Part shown: positions 45,074 through 52,594 of the stretch, piece after piece
Layout of the letters: every line of letters starts with the position of its first letter
Numbering within the stretch: the first letter of the stretch is position 1
DNA from: Caulobacteraceae bacterium
Lineage (GTDB): Bacteria; Pseudomonadota; Alphaproteobacteria; Caulobacterales; Caulobacteraceae
Assembly: GCA_947475735.1 (NCBI GenBank)
Contig: CANJLQ010000010.1
Coordinates: forward strand, 114,332 to 178,331
Direction: 5' to 3'
Length of the DNA stretch: 64,000 nucleotides
The notes under the pieces: generated by a model
Told to the model about the DNA's origin: nothing
Databases searched by the model: none
The model's input: only the letters and a program-made list of their open reading frames with translations
Made by a program: the position numbers and the translations under genes

Positions 45074-45877
45074 TTATAGCCGCAGACTCGCAGTCCAGCA
45101 ATCATGCGCCACCTCGACATTTGCCGGAACAAGCGCCCGCAAGCCATTGTAATCGAGATCGATATGGAGATTGGTCAGAACCGCGCGCTTCACCTGGGCC
45201 GCTGCGATCCAGGCCAGTGCCTGATCCACGTTCGCGTGGGTCCCGTGGGCCGTCCAGCGCAAGGCGTCCAGGATCCAGAGCTCGCAGCCTCGGACCGCGT
45301 CCAGCGCCTCAGGCCTCAGATCCGAGACGTCGCTGGAATACGCAACCGGTCCGAGCCGATATCCCACCGATCGGATCGGCCCATGCGCCTGGTCGAACGT
45401 CGTCACGGGAATGGAACCGCCCGATCCGTCGATCGACCAACAGGCACCGTCCGGAGGCAGGTCCAGCGCCTCGACGATCGCCGGATAGCCCTCCTTGCTC
45501 TCGAAGATGTAGTCGAATCGGCTGGTCAGGGCCGCCTTCGTCGGCGCGTCCATCCACGCCGGAACGCGCTTCCTATGCCTCATGGCGAAGACCCTCAGGT
45601 CGTCGATGCCGTGGGTCTGGTCGGCGTGGTCGTGGGTGTAGAGAACGGCGTCGATGTGGGACGCCCGCGCGGCCAGCATCTGCTCGCGCAGGTCCGGCGA
45701 GGTGTCGATCAGCACCGTCGTCTCCCCGCCCGGCCCGCGCCGTCTCGCCAGCATGGAACACCGCGTGCGACGGTTCCGGGGCTCGGCTGGATCGCAGACG
45801 CCCCAGTCCCCATCGCCACGCGGCACGCCGCCGGACGAACCGCAGCCCAGGATAGTGATGTCCAGGGTTCCGCTCAT
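45074..45877 (-). CDS. MBL-fold metallo-hydrolase (PhnP-like)
   Basis: 267 residues of the metallo-beta-lactamase fold, RNase Z/PhnP-like branch. The motif LYTHDHADQTHGIDDLRV has the HxHxDH metal site, preceded by LGCGSSGGVPRGDGDWGVCDP, which is typical of PhnP-like phosphodiesterases; later come VAYSSDVSDL and a NLHIDLDYN end with a metal His. Substrate is uncertain (PhnP cleaves cyclic ribosyl phosphates). It begins by overlapping the tatD stop by 4 bases, in the order tmk-holB-tatD-MBL common to alphaproteobacteria. Confidence 0.9.
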   Translation of the reverse strand: MSGTLDITILGCGSSGGVPRGDGDWGVCDPAEPRNRRTRCSMLARRRGPGGETTVLIDTSPDLREQMLAARASHIDAVLYTHDHADQTHGIDDLRVFAMRHRKRVPAWMDAPTKAALTSRFDYIFESKEGYPAIVEALDLPPDGACWSIDGSGGSIPVTTFDQAHGPIRSVGYRLGPVAYSSDVSDLRPEALDAVRGCELWILDALRWTAHGTHANVDQALAWIAAAQVKRAVLTNLHIDLDYNGLRALVPANVEVAHDCWTASLRL

Positions 45878-46662
45878 CGGCCCACCGGCCTCGGTACACG
45901 GTCGAACAAGGCGAAGAAGGCGTCCGTGGTCCGCGCCTCGGCCTCCTCACGGCTCCAGCCCCGGATGTCGGCGAGCGCCTGAAGCACATGACCGACATAG
46001 GCGGGCTCATTACGTCGACCCCGGTGCGGAACGGGCGCGAGATAGGGGCAGTCGGTCTCCACGATGATCCGGTCGGCCGGCATGGTGCGGATCACGGCCC
46101 GGACATCCTCGGCCGCCTTGAAGGTCGCGATGCCGGAGACGGAGAACCAGGCTCCCATTTCCGCGGCTTTGTCCGCGAGTTCCTGTCCACTGGTGTAGCA
46201 ATGCATGAGGAATTGGAACGGGCCGACGCGCATCTCTTCGGCGAGGATCCTCGCCATGCGGTCGTCGGCTTCCCGGGTATGGACGACGAGGGGAAGTCCC
46301 GTCGCGCGCGCCGCCGCGACATGGACCCGGAACACAGCCTCCTGCTCCGCCCGAGGGCTCAGATCGTAGTGGAAATCCAGACCGCATTCGCCGATGCCGA
46401 CCACGCGGGGCCGCTTCGCCAGCACCGCAAGAGTGTCCGCCGTGACGTCCAGATGATCCTTGGCTTCGTGCGGATGGACGCCGACGGTGCACCAGACATC
46501 GTCATGGGCCATCGCAAGAGCGTGGGTCGCCTCGAACGTCGACAGCTTGTCCGAGATCTCGACCATGATCTCGACCCCGGCGTCGCGGGCCCGGGCGATG
46601 ACCGTGTCGCGGTCCTCGTCGAACTGGGGCGCGTGCAGATTGACGTGGCTGTCGATCAGCAT
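45874..46662 (-). CDS. TatD family metal-dependent hydrolase
   Basis: 262 residues. TatD-type enzymes are 3'-5' DNA exonucleases; substrate in bacteria is debated. Motifs are LIDSHVNLHAPQFDEDRDTVIARARDAGV (HxN in place of the usual HxH metal pair), GVHPHEAK, VVGIGECGLDFHYDLSPRAEQEAVFRVHVAAA, PLVVHTREA, MHCYTSGQEL, and VETDCPYLAPVPHRGRRNEPAYV. The second residue of the first HxH motif is replaced by Asn (HVN), unusual but seen in some members. Start overlaps the stop of holB by one base. Confidence 0.93.
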   Translation of the reverse strand: MLIDSHVNLHAPQFDEDRDTVIARARDAGVEIMVEISDKLSTFEATHALAMAHDDVWCTVGVHPHEAKDHLDVTADTLAVLAKRPRVVGIGECGLDFHYDLSPRAEQEAVFRVHVAAARATGLPLVVHTREADDRMARILAEEMRVGPFQFLMHCYTSGQELADKAAEMGAWFSVSGIATFKAAEDVRAVIRTMPADRIIVETDCPYLAPVPHRGRRNEPAYVGHVLQALADIRGWSREEAEARTTDAFFALFDRVPRPVGR

Positions 46663-47648
46663 CAGGCGGCCATCGCCTTGGTGCGCGCCAGGTCGGCCAA
46701 CGCGGCCGCGAGCAGGTCGGCCCGGTCCAGGTTCACGGCCGCCGCGCGCTCCGGCAGGTCGTTCAACCGCCCCCAGAGTTGCGCCCAGGGCTCTCCCCTG
46801 CCCTGCGAACCCGCGTCCAGCGCCCGGTCGCGGACGGAGGCGGCCAGGCGGTCCATCAGGGCCTCGAACCGGGCCTGTCCTTCGGCTCCACGGAATCCGT
46901 CGGCGACCGACAGGGCCTCGGCCGGGTCGATCGGCCCCGTCTCGACCCAGCGGCGCGCCATTTCTTCCAGGGTCAGGCTGGTCGCCGTGGCCAGAGACAG
47001 GGCTGCTCCGGGCGACCCGCGCGCCATGCCGGCGATGCGATCCGCGTCCTCGTCCGACAGGCCGGTCTGACCGGCCACCAGATCGGCGACGACCGAACGG
47101 CTCATCGCAGGAAAGGACAGGCGTCGGCAGCGGGAGCGGATGGTCGCCAGCAACCGCCCCGGAGCGTGGCTGACCAGAAGCAGGACACCCCGTTCGGGTG
47201 GCTCCTCCAGAGTTTTCAGCAACGCATTGGCGGCATTGGGATTCAGGTCGTCCGCCGCATCGACGATGGCCACCCTGTAGGGCGCCTGCGACGGGCTTTT
47301 GGAGAAGAACTCGGGGAGATCGCGCGCCTGATCGACCGAGATCGATTTTTTCGTCTTGCCGCCTTCGACCAGTCTTTCGAGCACCATCAGGTCAGGATGC
47401 GACTGGGCCGAGACCAGCTGGCTGACCGGATCACCGGGCGCGACGCCGAGTGGACCTCTCGACGGGTCGTGACGGCCTCCCAGCAGGCTCCGGGCCGCCC
47501 GATAGGCGAAGGTGGCCTTGCCGATCCCCTCAGGCCCGCACAACAGCCACGCGTGATGGAGACGTCCGCGATCGCGCGCATCGATGAAGGCGCGTTCGGC
47601 GCCTTCGTTCGGGACCAGGTCGAAGCGGTCGCGCGGGTGGGTGCTCAT
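46662..47648 (-). CDS. holB: DNA polymerase III delta' subunit
   Basis: 328 residues, clamp-loader AAA+ subunit. Visible: HHAWLLCGPEGIGKATFAYRAARSLL (Walker A-like GPEGIGKAT), VAIVDAADDLNPNAANALLKTLEEPPERGVLLLVSHAPGRLLATIRSRCRRLSFP (sensor 1 and SRC motif). The Walker A Lys is present, as in most alphaproteobacterial delta' proteins. ATG 47648 overlaps tmk's stop (ATGA) and is chosen because MSTHPRDRFDLVPNEGAERAF begins the domain. The expected metG between holB and tatD is not present at this site. Confidence 0.94.
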   Translation of the reverse strand: MSTHPRDRFDLVPNEGAERAFIDARDRGRLHHAWLLCGPEGIGKATFAYRAARSLLGGRHDPSRGPLGVAPGDPVSQLVSAQSHPDLMVLERLVEGGKTKKSISVDQARDLPEFFSKSPSQAPYRVAIVDAADDLNPNAANALLKTLEEPPERGVLLLVSHAPGRLLATIRSRCRRLSFPAMSRSVVADLVAGQTGLSDEDADRIAGMARGSPGAALSLATATSLTLEEMARRWVETGPIDPAEALSVADGFRGAEGQARFEALMDRLAASVRDRALDAGSQGRGEPWAQLWGRLNDLPERAAAVNLDRADLLAAALADLARTKAMAA

Positions 47649-48268
47649 GTCAGGGGCTCCACCGCGGCCCAGACGCGGGCTTCGACCGTTTCGGGGTCGC
47701 CGCTGGCGTCGATCAACCTGCATCGGTCGGGGTGCGCGGCGGCCACGGCGCGGAAACCGTCACGCAACAGGGCATGAAAGGCCGCGCCCTTGGATTCGAA
47801 CCGTGTCTCGGCCGCGCCTCTCCCCATGGCACGTTCCAGCCCCAGTTCGAACGGCAGATCGAAGATCAGCGTCAGGTCCGGCTGGCGCTCGCCGACGACG
47901 GCGACGTCCAGGGTCTCGATCAAGGCGGCGCCCGCTCCGCCGGCGGTCCCCTGATAGACACGGCTGGAATCGGCGAACCGGTCGCTGACGACCCATCTGC
48001 CGGCGTCCAGCGCGGGGATGATGGTCCGTTCCAGGTGATCCGACCGCGCGGCATACATCAGCAGGGCCTCCGTCCGCGCCGACCAGCGATCCGCCGTACC
48101 GGACACGACCAGGTCGCGGATCGCCTCGCCCCCCGGGGACCCACCGGGCTCGCGCGTGCGGACCACATCGATCCCGTGCGCCGACAGTCGCTCGACCAGT
48201 CGGGCGGCCTGGGTGGACTTGCCGGTCCCCTCCCCGCCTTCGAATGTGATGAATCTGGCGCGCGTCAC
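47645..48268 (-). CDS. tmk: Thymidylate kinase
   Basis: 207 residues. It phosphorylates dTMP to dTDP. Motifs are FITFEGGEGTGKSTQAARLVERL (P-loop), VVRTREPGGSPGGEAIRDLV (DRH-like region), WVVSDRFADSSRVYQG (DRF motif), and a lid that ends GRGAAETRFESKGAAFHALLRDGF. The Arg in the P-loop-lid pattern is that of type II (bacterial) enzymes. Start at ATG 48268 gives MTRARFITFEGGEG. It begins the tmk-holB-tatD-MBL operon; the upstream rlpA stop is ~58 bases away. Confidence 0.96.
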   Translation of the reverse strand: MTRARFITFEGGEGTGKSTQAARLVERLSAHGIDVVRTREPGGSPGGEAIRDLVVSGTADRWSARTEALLMYAARSDHLERTIIPALDAGRWVVSDRFADSSRVYQGTAGGAGAALIETLDVAVVGERQPDLTLIFDLPFELGLERAMGRGAAETRFESKGAAFHALLRDGFRAVAAAHPDRCRLIDASGDPETVEARVWAAVEPLT

Positions 48269-48326
48269 GCCCCTACAATGGAGGTGCCCGCGGGTCGGGC
48301 CAAGGCCGGATTGCCGCGATCCCCGG

Positions 48327-49142
48327 TTAAGTCGACGGAATCAGCCGCGCGGAGCCGAAGCCGCGTGCGATCGTCTCCCGGTGCGCCTCCTCGGCGGCCG
48401 CCGCATCGCGCCAGGGCCCCGTGATGACGCGAAAGCTCGATCCATTCGTCGCAGCCTGAACCTGGGCCGGGCCACCAAGACGCTCGGCGAGGCTCCGCGC
48501 CGCCTGCGCATCCGGATAGGCCGCGACCTCGATCCAGAACGTCTGCGCCGGTATGGGCGGAACGCGCGGCGTCGGCTGAGGCCGCCCGGCATCCGCGGTC
48601 TGCAAACGTTGCCCGCCCCCCAGTCTCGGTGCGCGCCCCAGATAGCGCACCCGGACCTCGCCCACGCCACGGCCAAGCATGTCCAGCGCCTCGGCCGCGC
48701 CCCGCGACAGGTCGATGATCCGACCGTCGACGAAGGGGCCGCGGTCATTGACGCGCAGAACCACCCGCCGTCCGTTCGCAAGATTGGTCACCTCGACCAG
48801 CCCGGGGAGAGGCAGGGTTTTGTGTGCGGCCGTGAGCGCATGCATATCGAAGCGCTCTCCCGTGGCCGTCGGTCGCCCGTGAAAGGCATCGCCGTACCAG
48901 GACGCCAGACCCGTCTCGTCATAGTTCGCCTGCTCTTCCGGTCGGTACCAGCGCCCCCGGATCTGATAGGGGCGCATGGTCCCCGACACGATCGGCGCGG
49001 GATCGGCGACCACGGCGACAGGCTCTGCCGACGGCCGGCCGGCCCCGGCACCGCCCGCGCAGGCGGCGAGGACAAGCAGCCCGCCCAAGGCGACGGACGC
49101 CCGCAGCACCCTCTGCAAGCCGGAAAATCGAGGCTGAACCAT
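48327..49142 (-). CDS. rlpA: RlpA-like lytic transglycosylase with SPOR domain
   Basis: 271 residues, a lipoprotein (lipobox LAAC near residue 28). RlpA cleaves denuded glycan strands at the septum. The DPBB core shows [60 protein letters not shown] with the conserved Asp and the final NDRGPF. A C-terminal SPOR domain ([22 protein letters not shown]...[10 protein letters not shown]) should bind denuded peptidoglycan at the septum. Its usual neighbours include dacC then tmk; dacC is not present here. It is divergent from the tRNA-Ser. Confidence 0.94.
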   Translation of the reverse strand: MVQPRFSGLQRVLRASVALGGLLVLAACAGGAGAGRPSAEPVAVVADPAPIVSGTMRPYQIRGRWYRPEEQANYDETGLASWYGDAFHGRPTATGERFDMHALTAAHKTLPLPGLVEVTNLANGRRVVLRVNDRGPFVDGRIIDLSRGAAEALDMLGRGVGEVRVRYLGRAPRLGGGQRLQTADAGRPQPTPRVPPIPAQTFWIEVAAYPDAQAARSLAERLGGPAQVQAATNGSSFRVITGPWRDAAAAEEAHRETIARGFGSARLIPST

Positions 49143-49211
49143 GCCGTCATGATCGCCGCCGTCATTTCCGTTTTGGTTAACGGCGAGGTCGCTGCTATCT
49201 CCCAGCGCGCC

Positions 49212-49301
49212 GGACAGGTGGCCGAGTGGTTTAAGGCAGCGGTCTTGAAAACCGCCGTAGGTGAAAGCCTACCGTGGGTTCGAATCCCACCCTGTCCGCC
49301 A
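49212..49301 (+). tRNA. tRNA-Ser (anticodon UGA)
   Basis: 90 bases with CCA encoded (49299-49301). Acceptor GGACAGG pairs with CCTGTCC (49291-49297), discriminator G. Anticodon stem GCGGT/ACCGC encloses loop CTTGAAA with anticodon TGA (49246-49248), reading UCA and possibly UCG. A long variable arm (class II, as expected for Ser) and T-loop GGTTCGAATCC follow. Confidence 0.97.
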
Positions 49302-49306
49302 TCGTT

Positions 49307-50257
49307 TCACAGCTCGTCGAGGGGGCCGTCCTCATGCGCTGCCTGGTCGCGAAGCCAGGCGATGAAGATCCGCGCCTCCGGACGGCCGCCCTGTCGTCGG
49401 GTCAGCAGATGATAGGCCATATCGGTGGGCAGATAGCCGTCGGCGAACGGCGCGACCAGGCGACCGGAGGCGAGGTCGGCCGCGACAAACGCGCGAGGGG
49501 CCAGGGCGACACCCCGGCCATAGGCGGCCGCGTCGATGGCGAACGCCGTCTGGTCGAAGCGGAGACCCACGTCTGACGGAATGTCCGATAGCCCCTGGGA
49601 CCGCAGCCACGTCGGCCAGTCGGGCCGCGGCTCTTCCATCGTGCTGCGACGGACGTGGATCAAGGCGTGGTGCGCGAGGTCCGCGGGCCGGCTCAGCGGC
49701 TGCGGGCCGGTCAACAGCGAAGGGCTGCAGACGGGAATGACGCCGGCTTCCAGCAGCAGGTCGCTGCGTACGCCCGGATAGTCGCCCCGCCCGTAGCGGA
49801 CCGCCACATCGACCCGCCCCCCCGCCACATCGGCCAGCTGCATATCGGCCGAGATCCAGGCCTCGATGTCCGGATGAGCCGCTGTGAACCCGGCCATGCG
49901 CGGCACCAGCCATTTCACCGCGAAGGACGGCGGTACGCTGATCGACAGGGACTGCCGTCGCGTGGGGCCATAGATGACGTCGGCGGCCCGCGCCAGTTGC
50001 TCGAAGGCGTCGCGCAGGATCGGTTGCAGGGTAAGGCCAAGGTCGGTCAGCGCCATAGCGCCGCCCTCACGGCGGAACAGCGGGCCGCCGGCGTGATCCT
50101 CCAGCACGCGGATCTGCTGGCTGACGGCCCCCGGCGTGACGCCCAGGTCGCGCGCCGCCTGCGATACGCTGAGCCGACGGGCCGTCGCTTCGAAAGCCTT
50201 GAGGGCGTTCAGCGGCGGCAGGCGACGACCACCCTCTGCCGGTTCAGCCCCGCTCAC
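49307..50257 (-). CDS. LysR-family transcriptional regulator, GcvA-like
   Basis: 316 residues from GTG 50257. The N-terminal HTH reads LPPLNALKAFEATARRLSVSQAARDLGVTPGAVSQQIRVLEDHAGGPLFRREGGAMALTDLGL, of the GcvA/AmpR branch; a periplasmic-binding-like effector domain follows with SISVPPSFAVKWLVPRMAGF and YGRGDYPGVRSDLL. The open frame continues upstream inside the cysteine synthase gene, but homology starts at the GTG. It overlaps the synthase stop by 14 bases, so a shared transcript is likely. Target genes unknown; the regulator may govern cysteine or glycine metabolism. Confidence 0.9.
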   Translation of the reverse strand: MSGAEPAEGGRRLPPLNALKAFEATARRLSVSQAARDLGVTPGAVSQQIRVLEDHAGGPLFRREGGAMALTDLGLTLQPILRDAFEQLARAADVIYGPTRRQSLSISVPPSFAVKWLVPRMAGFTAAHPDIEAWISADMQLADVAGGRVDVAVRYGRGDYPGVRSDLLLEAGVIPVCSPSLLTGPQPLSRPADLAHHALIHVRRSTMEEPRPDWPTWLRSQGLSDIPSDVGLRFDQTAFAIDAAAYGRGVALAPRAFVAADLASGRLVAPFADGYLPTDMAYHLLTRRQGGRPEARIFIAWLRDQAAHEDGPLDEL

Positions 50258-51284
50258 GGCCGGCCTCCAGCCAAGACGGGACGTCAAACCCCTTCGAGCG
50301 AAGGAACTCGGGGTTGTAGATCTTGCTGGCGTACCTCTGGCCCGGATCGCACAGCACGGTGACGATGGTCTTGCCGGGCCCCAGGTCACGCGCCAGTCGG
50401 ATCGCGCCGGCGACATTCACCCCGCTCGACGGGCCCAGCGCCAGGCCTTCGCTCCGGACAAGGCCGAACATGGTCGACAGGGCCTCGGCGTCCTCGATGC
50501 GATAGGCGTGATCGACGGTCAGACCATTCAGGTTGCCCGTGATGCGATTGACGCCGATCCCCTCCGTGACGGAGCTCCCCTCGGATTTCAGTTCGCCCGT
50601 CGTGAACCAGCTGTACAGAGCCGCTCCCGGGGGATCCGCCAGCCCGATCTGGACGTCCGGATTGCGCTCGCGCAGGGCTGCCGCGACCCCCGCCAGCGTG
50701 CCACCGGTCCCCGCCGCGCAGATGAACCCGTCGATCCGTCCCCCGGTCTGGTCCCAGATTTCGGGACCCGTCGTCGTCTGGTGGACACCACGATTGGCCA
50801 GGTTGTCGAACTGGTCGGCGTAGAAGGCACCGTTCGGTTCGCTGGCGTCGAGCTCGTGCGCCAGACGGCGGGAGAAATGCACGAAATGATTGGGACTGGA
50901 GAAGGGCGCGGGATCGACCTCGATCAGCCGGGCGCCCAGCATCCGGACCGCCTGCTTCTTCTCCTCGGCCTGGCTGCGCGGCATGACGATGACGACGGGA
51001 TGGCCCAGCGCGGCCCCCACCATGGCCAGACCGATGCCGGTATTGCCTGCCGTGCCCTCGACGATGGTTCCGCCGGGGCGCAGGCGACCATCGGCACGCG
51101 CCTGCTGGATGATGCCCCTTGCGGTGCGGTCCTTGATCGACTGACCGGCGTTCAGGAACTCGGCCTTGCCCAGGATCTCGCAGCCCGTCGCCTCGGAGGC
51201 GGCGCGAAGACGCAACAGGGGCGTGCGGCCGATCAATCCGAGGACGTCGGGCGACGGAACAGGGAGATGGGGCGCGTCGGTCAC
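50244..51284 (-). CDS. cysK: Cysteine synthase A-type O-acetylserine sulfhydrylase
   Basis: 346 residues from GTG 51284 (MTDAPHLPVPSPDVLGLIGRTPLLRL). Motifs are LIGRTPLLRL, the PLP lysine in GQSIKDRTARGII, EGTAGNTGIGLAMVGAALG (the asparagine loop), and CAAGTGGTLAGVAAAL with the phosphate-binding Gly-rich loop. It has about 30 more residues than CysK; the extra C-terminal part (FGLVRSEGLALGPSSGVNVAGA) is part of the fold. Family members include CysM and serine/threonine-type enzymes, so the sulfur donor is inferred. A LysR gene lies directly downstream. Confidence 0.88.
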   Translation of the reverse strand: MTDAPHLPVPSPDVLGLIGRTPLLRLRAASEATGCEILGKAEFLNAGQSIKDRTARGIIQQARADGRLRPGGTIVEGTAGNTGIGLAMVGAALGHPVVIVMPRSQAEEKKQAVRMLGARLIEVDPAPFSSPNHFVHFSRRLAHELDASEPNGAFYADQFDNLANRGVHQTTTGPEIWDQTGGRIDGFICAAGTGGTLAGVAAALRERNPDVQIGLADPPGAALYSWFTTGELKSEGSSVTEGIGVNRITGNLNGLTVDHAYRIEDAEALSTMFGLVRSEGLALGPSSGVNVAGAIRLARDLGPGKTIVTVLCDPGQRYASKIYNPEFLRSKGFDVPSWLEAGRERG

Positions 51285-51358
51285 GGCGAAACGCTTATAG
51301 AAATTCTGTTCGCGTGAAAGCCCGGTCTGGCGCTTGGGAGCGAATGCCGCGCTCTGGA

Positions 51359-52018
51359 CTACCGCGTGCCGTAGCGCAGGCGGCTCAGCATCTCGGTCGC
51401 ACGGCGCAGCGGGGCCTCGAAGTCCTTGCCCGCCTTCCATTTTTCGAAGGCCATGACGTTGTTGATGCGGCGCGATGCGAAGGCCTCGGCCGCCTCCCTC
51501 CCCTCGAACCAGCGCATGGTCAGGGCCGGGATCAGGATGCCCGACAGGATGGTGCGCTTGGAGTAATGGTTCCAGTCCGTGGCCGTGTCGCCCGCCCAGC
51601 GCCAAAGATGGTCGGCGCTCTCCCACGCCAGCGACAGGCCCAGGTCCGCGTTGGTCGGCAGGGCCAGGAAACCGGCGCATTTGCGCGTCGCCTCAAGATC
51701 GGCGGCCCCCGCCTCCATCCGCGCCGAGACGGCCCGCGCGATTCGCTCGCGAATCTTCAGACCGTCGGCCGAGCCCAGAGCCTCGAGCGCACGGGCGTCG
51801 TGGCGGCGCGACAGCAGGGCGGCCAGATCGCGCGCGCCGTTCGGCAGCAGCAGCTCCTGATCGCCCTCGGACAGGCCCTCGGCGGCGCAGGCTTCGCGGA
51901 CCATGCGGGCGTTCCAGCCCAGGCTGGGGGCCAGTCTGACGGCCGCGTCCAGAACCGCCCGCTCCTTGGCGTCGGCCCAATCCGGTTCGGCGTTCGGCAA
52001 ATGCGGCGTTTCGGTCAT
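51359..52018 (-). CDS. COQ9 family protein
   Basis: 219 residues. COQ9 is a lipid-binding ubiquinone biosynthesis factor that presents quinone intermediates to COQ7. It has an N-terminal TetR-like HTH (LDAAVRLAPSLGWNARMVREACAAEGLSEGDQELLLPNGARDLAALLS) and a C-terminal fold with WRWAGDTATDWNHYSKRTILSGI, the most conserved COQ9 segment. Start at ATG 52018 (MTETPHLPNAEPDWADAKERAVLDAAVRLAP) is chosen since homology begins there; the frame continues upstream to 52123. Divergent from rpsU. Confidence 0.92.
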   Translation of the reverse strand: MTETPHLPNAEPDWADAKERAVLDAAVRLAPSLGWNARMVREACAAEGLSEGDQELLLPNGARDLAALLSRRHDARALEALGSADGLKIRERIARAVSARMEAGAADLEATRKCAGFLALPTNADLGLSLAWESADHLWRWAGDTATDWNHYSKRTILSGILIPALTMRWFEGREAAEAFASRRINNVMAFEKWKAGKDFEAPLRRATEMLSRLRYGTR

Positions 52019-52206
52019 GAGTGAAAGATACCGCTTCCCGTGCCCTCCTGCGAGCGTGACCAGAGGGGCGCGACGATTGGCACGGTCCGGCTGGACAGTC
52101 GCGGGGGCTTGGTGTATCCGCACGCCTTCGCTCGCCGGGCTGTCGCCCGCGGGATCGGATTTTATTTGTCTGCCCGTCTCCCTTTCGAGGGGCGCGGCGG
52201 GCGGCC

Positions 52207-52215
52207 AAAGGAGAG
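52207..52215 (+). promoter_or_regulatory. Ribosome-binding site that points to a CTG start for rpsU
   Basis: AAAGGAGAG, a near-perfect anti-Shine-Dalgarno match, with 6-8 bases to CTG at 52222. No ATG, GTG or TTG lies in the correct frame between the RBS and residue 20 of the protein. Confidence 0.85.
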
Positions 52216-52221
52216 TTCAAC

Positions 52222-52461
52222 CTGGTACAGATTTTCGTTCGCGATAATAACGTCGATCAAGCGCTCAAAGCCCTCAAGAAGAAGATGCAGCGCGAAGGCA
52301 GCTTCCGCGAAATGAAGCGCCACGTGCATTATGAAAAACCGTCGGAGAAGCGCGCCCGCCAGAAGGCCGAGGCCGTCCGTCGCGCCCGCAAGCTGGCTCG
52401 CAAGCGCGCCCAGCGCGAGGGCCTGCTGCCCCCGCCCAAGCCCCGCGTCCCGCGCACCTGA
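52222..52461 (+). CDS. rpsU: 30S ribosomal protein S21, apparently starting at CTG
   Basis: 79 residues: (M)[20 protein letters not shown] then [42 protein letters not shown], the full alphaproteobacterial S21. The conserved N terminus MVQIFVRDN aligns exactly with CTG at 52222. No ATG, GTG or TTG exists upstream in this frame before the RBS, and the first in-frame ATG (residue 21) would delete a quarter of the protein. A strong AAGGAG is at the correct distance. Thus CTG is the best start, which is rare in bacteria. S21 aids mRNA base pairing with the 30S subunit. It is followed by a terminator. Confidence 0.9.
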   Translation: MVQIFVRDNNVDQALKALKKKMQREGSFREMKRHVHYEKPSEKRARQKAEAVRRARKLARKRAQREGLLPPPKPRVPRT

Positions 52462-52486
52462 TCCTCGGGTCACGCCAAGAGATTTC

Positions 52487-52515
52487 AAAGGCCGTTCCGA
52501 AAGGGGCGGCCTTTT
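52487..52515 (+). terminator. Rho-independent terminator after rpsU
   Basis: AAAGGCCG / CGGCCTTT 8-bp stem, 12-base loop, and a run of Ts (TTTT). Lies 25 bases past the rpsU stop. Confidence 0.8.
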
Positions 52516-52539
52516 CGCTGACCGCTGTCGGCACGAACG

Positions 52540-52571
52540 AAAAACGCCCCGGAGATCGCTCTCCGGGGCGT
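52540..52571 (-). terminator. Rho-independent terminator after hppA
   Basis: Perfect 12-bp stem ACGCCCCGGAGA / TCTCCGGGGCGT with a 4-base loop; read on the minus strand it is followed by TTTTCG. It lies 23 bases past the hppA stop and would end the leftward transcript. Confidence 0.85.
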
Positions 52572-52594
52572 CGTTCGTTTCGGATGCCGAGTGG

